A stretch of 64,000 nt of DNA from Vreelandella azerica (GTDB taxonomy: Bacteria; Pseudomonadota; Gammaproteobacteria; Pseudomonadales; Halomonadaceae): positions 62,001 to 126,000 of the forward strand of contig NZ_JABFHI010000003.1 in NCBI RefSeq assembly GCF_013112225.1. The letters run 5' to 3'. Shown here piece after piece: positions 59,901 to 64,000 of this stretch (positions are counted from its first letter, which is position 1; every line of letters begins with the position of its first letter). The translations under genes and the position numbers were made by a program. Below the pieces are notes generated by a model. That model was not told the origin of the DNA. It did not search any database and saw nothing but the letters and a program-made list of their open reading frames with translations.

Positions 59901-62900
59901 ACCAGTGTGCTGGTCCGCACCCCGATCACCGACGACAATGTGGCAGAACCGACGGAAGCGTTCACGCTGACGGCGAGCGAACAAACCACCGACAGCACGG
60001 TGAACGGCAGTGCCACCAACACGGCCACGATCCTCGACGATGACCTGCCGACGATCTCGGTGAGTAATACCGTGGACGATGACGCAGTCACCGTGACCGA
60101 AGGCACGGATGACTTTGCCGTCTTTGAAGTCAACCTGAGTAATCCCGCGGCCAGCGACCTGAGTTTTGATCTGGCTCTGAACGCAGGGACTGCGGACCTG
60201 GCAGACGACTTCGGGCCTGGTCTGGAGGTCTCTACGGACGGCGGTAATACCTGGACGGCAAGCACGGTTGCCACGTTTGCGGCAGGTGATACCAGTGTGC
60301 TGGTCCGCACCCCGATCACCGACGACAATGTGGCAGAACCGACGGAAGCGTTCACGCTGACGGCGAGCGAACAAACTACCGACAGCACGGTGAACGGCAG
60401 TGCCACCAACACGGCCACGATCCTCGACGATGACCTGCCGACGGTGTCGATCAACAGTGTGGGCGGCGATAGGGTTACCGTGACCGAAGGCACGGATGAC
60501 TTTGCCGTCTTTGAAGTCAACCTGAGTAATCCCGCGGCCAGCGACCTGAGTTTTGATCTGGCTCTGAACGCAGGGACTGCGGACCTGGCAGACGACTTCG
60601 GGCCTGGTCTGGAGGTCTCTACGGACGGCGGTAATACCTGGACGGCAAGCACGGTTGCCACGTTTGCGGCAGGTGATACCAGTGTGCTGGTCCGCACCCC
60701 GATCACCGATGACAATGTGGCAGAACCGACGGAAGCGTTCACGCTGACGGCGAGCGAACAAACCACCGACAGCACGGTGAACGGCAGTGCCACCAACACG
60801 GCCACGATCCTCGACGATGACCTGCCGACGATCTCGGTGAGTAATACCGTGGACGATGACGCAGTCACCGTGACCGAAGGCACGGATGACTTTGCCGTCT
60901 TTGAAGTCAACCTGAGTAATCCCGCGGCCAGCGACCTGAGTTTTGATCTGGCTCTGAACGCAGGGACTGCGGACCTGGCAGACGACTTCGGGCCTGGTCT
61001 GGAGGTCTCTACGGACGGCGGTAATACCTGGACGGCAAGCACGGTTGCCACGTTTGCGGCAGGTGATACCAGTGTGCTGGTCCGCACCCCGATCACCGAC
61101 GACAATGTGGCAGAACCGACGGAAGCGTTCACGCTGACGGCGAGCGAACAAACCACCGACAGCACGGTGAACGGCAGTGCCACCAACACGGCCACGATCC
61201 TCGACGATGACCTGCCGACGATCTCGGTGAGTAATACCGTGGACGATGACGCAGTCACCGTGACCGAAGGCACGGATGACTTTGCCGTCTTTGAAGTCAA
61301 CCTGAGTAATCCCGCGGCCAGCGACCTGAGTTTTGATCTGGCTCTGAACGCAGGGACTGCGGACCTGGCAGACGACTTCGGGCCTGGTCTGGAGGTCTCT
61401 ACGGACGGCGGTAATACCTGGACGGCAAGCACGGTTGCCACGTTTGCGGCAGGTGATACCAGTGTGCTGGTCCGCACCCCGATCACCGACGACAATGTGG
61501 CAGAACCGACGGAAGCGTTCACGCTGACGGCGAGCGAACAAACCACCGACAGCACGGTGAACGGCAGTGCCACCAACACGGCCACGATCCTCGACGATGA
61601 CCTGCCGACGATCTCGGTGAGTAATACCGTGGACGATGACGCAGTCACCGTGACCGAAGGCACGGATGACTTTGCCGTCTTTGAAGTCAACCTGAGTAAT
61701 CCCGCGGCCAGCGACCTGAGTTTTGATCTGGCTCTGAACGCAGGGACTGCGGACCTGGCAGACGACTTCGGGCCTGGTCTGGAGGTCTCTACGGACGGCG
61801 GTAATACCTGGACGGCAAGCACGGTTGCCACGTTTGCGGCAGGTGATACCAGTGTGCTGGTCCGCACCCCGATCACCGACGACAATGTGGCAGAACCGAC
61901 GGAAGCGTTCACGCTGACGGCGAGCGAACAAACCACCGACAGCACGGTGAACGGCAGTGCCACCAACACGGCCACGATCCTCGACGATGACCTGCCGACG
62001 ATCTCGGTGAGTAATACCGTGGACGATGACGCAGTCACCGTGACCGAAGGCACGGATGACTTTGCCGTCTTTGAAGTCAACCTGAGTAATCCCGCGGCCA
62101 GCGACCTGAGTTTTGATCTGGCTCTGAACGCAGGGACTGCGGACCTGGCAGACGACTTCGGGCCTGGTCTGGAGGTCTCTACGGACGGCGGTAATACCTG
62201 GACGGCAAGCACGGTTGCCACGTTTGCGGCAGGTGATACCAGTGTGCTGGTCCGCACCCCGATCACCGACGACAATGTGGCAGAACCGACGGAAGCGTTC
62301 ACGCTGACGGCGAGCGAACAAACCACCGACAGCACGGTGAACGGCAGTGCCACCAACACGGCCACGATCCTCGACGATGACCTGCCGACGGTGTCGATCA
62401 ACAGTGTGGGCGGCGATAGGGTCACCGTGACCGAAGACAATGTGGCAGAACCGACGGAAGCGTTCACGCTGACGGCCGAACAAACCACCGACAGCACGGT
62501 GAACGGCAGTGCCACCAGCACGGCCACGATCCTCGACGATGACCTGCCGACGGTGGTGAGTAATACCGTGGGCGGCGATAGGCAGTTACCGTGACCGCGA
62601 TGACTTTGCCGTCTTTGAAGTCAACCTGAGTAATCCCGCGGCCAGCGACCTGAGTTTTGATCTGGCTCTGAACGCAGGGACTGCGGACCTGGCAGACGAC
62701 TTCGGGCCTGGTCTGGAGGTCTCTACGGACGGCGGTAATACCTGGACGGCAAGCACGGTTGCCACGTTTGCGGCAGGTGATACCAGTGTGCTGGTCCGCA
62801 CCCCGATCACCGACGACAATGTGGCAGAACCGACGGAAGCGTTCACGCTGACGGCGAGCGAACAAACCACCGACAGCACGGTGAACGGCAGTGCCACCAA

Positions 62901-64000
62901 CACGGCCACGATCCTCGACGATGACCTGCCGACGATCTCGGTGAGTAATACCGTGGACGATGACGCAGTCACCGTGACCGAAGGCACGGATGACTTTGCC
63001 GTCTTTGAAGTCAACCTGAGTAATCCCGCGGCCAGCGACCTGAGTTTTGATCTGGCTCTGAACGCAGGGACTGCGGACCTGGCAGACGACTTCGGGCCTG
63101 GTCTGGAGGTCTCTACGGACGGCGGTAATACCTGGACGGCAAGCACGGTTGCCACGTTTGCGGCAGGTGATACCAGTGTGCTGGTCCGCACCCCGATCAC
63201 CGACGACAATGTGGCAGAACCGACGGAAGCGTTCACGCTGACGGCGAGCGAACAAACCACCGACAGCACGGTGAACGGCAGTGCCACCAACACGGCCACG
63301 ATCCTCGACGATGACCTGCCGACGATCTCGGTGAGTAATACCGTGGACGATGACGCAGTCACCGTGACCGAAGGCACGGATGACTTTGCCGTCTTTGAAG
63401 TCAACCTGAGTAATCCCGCGGCCAGCGACCTGAGTTTTGATCTGGCTCTGAACGCAGGGACTGCGGACCTGGCAGACGACTTCGGGCCTGGTCTGGAGGT
63501 CTCTACGGACGGCGGTAATACCTGGACGGCAAGCACGGTTGCCACGTTTGCGGCAGGTGATACCAGTGTGCTGGTCCGCACCCCGATCACCGACACAATG
63601 TGGCAGAACCGACGGAAGCGTTCACGCTGACGGCGAGCGAACAAACCACCGACAGCACGGTGAACGGCAGTGCCACCAACACGGCCACGATCCTCGACAA
63701 CGATGTAAGCGTAACTACTAGCAATGATCTGATTGTTGATGAAGACGACTTACCAATAATAGGTAACAATGACTCAGCGGCAGGCGATGATGATCAGGTA
63801 TTGAGCGGTACCATCGTGTATTGCCCACGGGGAATACACTGGCATCCTCCGAGCCGATTGCACTCTCGGTGGATGTGTCATCGTTAACAACCTCGGATGG
63901 GCAGTCTGTTTCAAGTGTTTGGGATGCAGGCAGTAATACCCTGGTTGCTTATACCGGCAGTGATGCCAGTGACACAGATAGCCATGTGTTCACTATTACA
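56943..64000 (+). CDS. LapA-like retention-module giant repeat adhesin, incomplete, frameshifted
   Basis: A secreted biofilm adhesin. Residues 1-105 form a retention module (ATVVAITGQAFARDEDGNLR, LQEGETLVTSPNGEVQLDFN). TAAG at 109-112 in LEATAAGGG is the LapG-type cleavage motif, at the same place as in Pseudomonas LapA. Ig-like repeats of about 102 residues (TITGSVGGDAREGDTITLTV) follow, then three 145-residue and at least ten 130-residue Calx-beta-like repeats, then DLIVDEDDLPIIGNN, opening a T1SS-143/DUF5801-type region. Frames change near 62585, 63593 and 63820. The C-terminal RTX and secretion signal lie beyond the window. It follows its own exporter genes. Confidence 0.9.
57480..58390 (+). 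repeat. Three Ig-like repeats of about 306 bp
   Basis: Units marked by NNITITGSV (57523), DNITITGSV (57829) and TTISGTV (58141) each run to ATVTIDTI-type linkers. They diverge from each other in sequence, in contrast to the next families, so they are older. This is the Ig-like stalk type common in LapA/Bap proteins. Confidence 0.75.
58401..59640 (+). repeat. Three repeats of 435 bp (Calx-beta-like, family 1)
   Basis: Units begin with CTGACGGT(C/T)GCCGATGC at 58401, 58836 and 59271, exactly 435 bp apart; the third is cut at about 370 bp by the start of the next family. Each encodes LTVADAGTINEGDTATF to TAAGxALP, with an acidic linker (DDPNEDPDDDTP) that may bind Ca2+ at 58790 and 59225. Confidence 0.9.
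59641..63690 (+). repeat. Near-identical 390-bp repeats (Calx-beta-like, family 2)
   Basis: Units start with TCCTCGACGATGACCTGCCG at 59641, 60031, 60421, 60808, 61198, 61588, 61978, 62368, 62530, 62912 and 63302; the array ends at 63690. Most are exactly 390 bp and differ by only a few bases. The units at 60421 and 62368 begin with the variant VSINSVGGDR in place of ISVSNTVDDD. The one at 62368 is only 162 bp, and the one at 62530 begins with scrambled sequence. Each encodes about 130 residues. Confidence 0.95.

Noticed and set aside
58307-62527. Very long open frames (about 1,400 codons) on the minus strand across the adhesin repeats
   Set aside because: They arise because a 390-bp, GC-rich repeat keeps all frames open in every unit. 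They show no start signals or family resemblance, and the plus strand codes for a clear adhesin.
59641-63690. Repeat array considered as CRISPR or satellite DNA
   Set aside because: The units are 390 bp, contiguous and coding, with no spacers.

Overview
The window looks like a chromosomal stretch of a halophilic gammaproteobacterium close to Halomonas. This is inferred from protein character and from the housekeeping order ispB / rplU-rpmA-obgE-proB ... rpsT-murJ-ribF-ileS-lspA-fkpB-ispH. No 16S gene is present to confirm it. Single-base indels occur about once per 2 kb, mostly in short homopolymers. They break essential single-copy genes (obgE, ileS, ispH, trpS, ispB, murJ), so most broken frames are read here as sequence errors and given as one corrected CDS.

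Layout. (1) 1-1250: end of a succinate-semialdehyde dehydrogenase gene. (2) About 1.3-16.4 kb: an accessory island. Four copies of a palindromic intergenic repeat separate small toxin-antitoxin modules (a VapC/BrnT scar with its antitoxins, HigBA, an orphan PaaA2-like antitoxin). Then come a HEPN-protein gene pair next to an attC-like site, an IS630-family element, a DUF262-HNH (GmrSD-like) nuclease, gene remnants, and a complete type I restriction-modification locus (hsdR, hsdM, hsdS on the minus strand). (3) 16.5-19.8 kb: a small exported protein, a cytidine/guanine-type deaminase, a CLCA_X family protein and two paralogous coiled-coil proteins. (4) 19.8-25.5 kb: tRNA-Pro(CGG), ispB, rplU, rpmA, obgE, proB, DUF1853. 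(5) 25.6-36.6 kb: PepSY proteins with a two-component system, a PhoD-like phosphatase, a chemoreceptor remnant, PAS, SprA-related, DUF2835, GST and a large c-di-GMP protein. (6) 36.9-49.4 kb: rpsT, murJ, ribF, ileS, lspA, fkpB, ispH, four type IV pilin genes, trpS and a YeeE/YedE transporter.

(7) 50-64 kb is the most interesting part. It is a Lap-type adhesin locus: an outer-membrane TolC protein carrying both an OmpA-like peptidoglycan-binding domain and a SPOR domain, a LapB-type ABC exporter with a degenerate C39 domain, a LapC/HlyD adaptor, a LuxR-type regulator, and a giant LapA-like adhesin that runs off the window. The adhesin has an N-terminal retention module with a TAAG LapG-type cleavage motif. 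It then has three repeat families: about 306, 435 and 390 bp, the last near-identical over at least ten units. The genes predict surface retention of the adhesin in its own secretion pore, with the pore tied to the cell wall.
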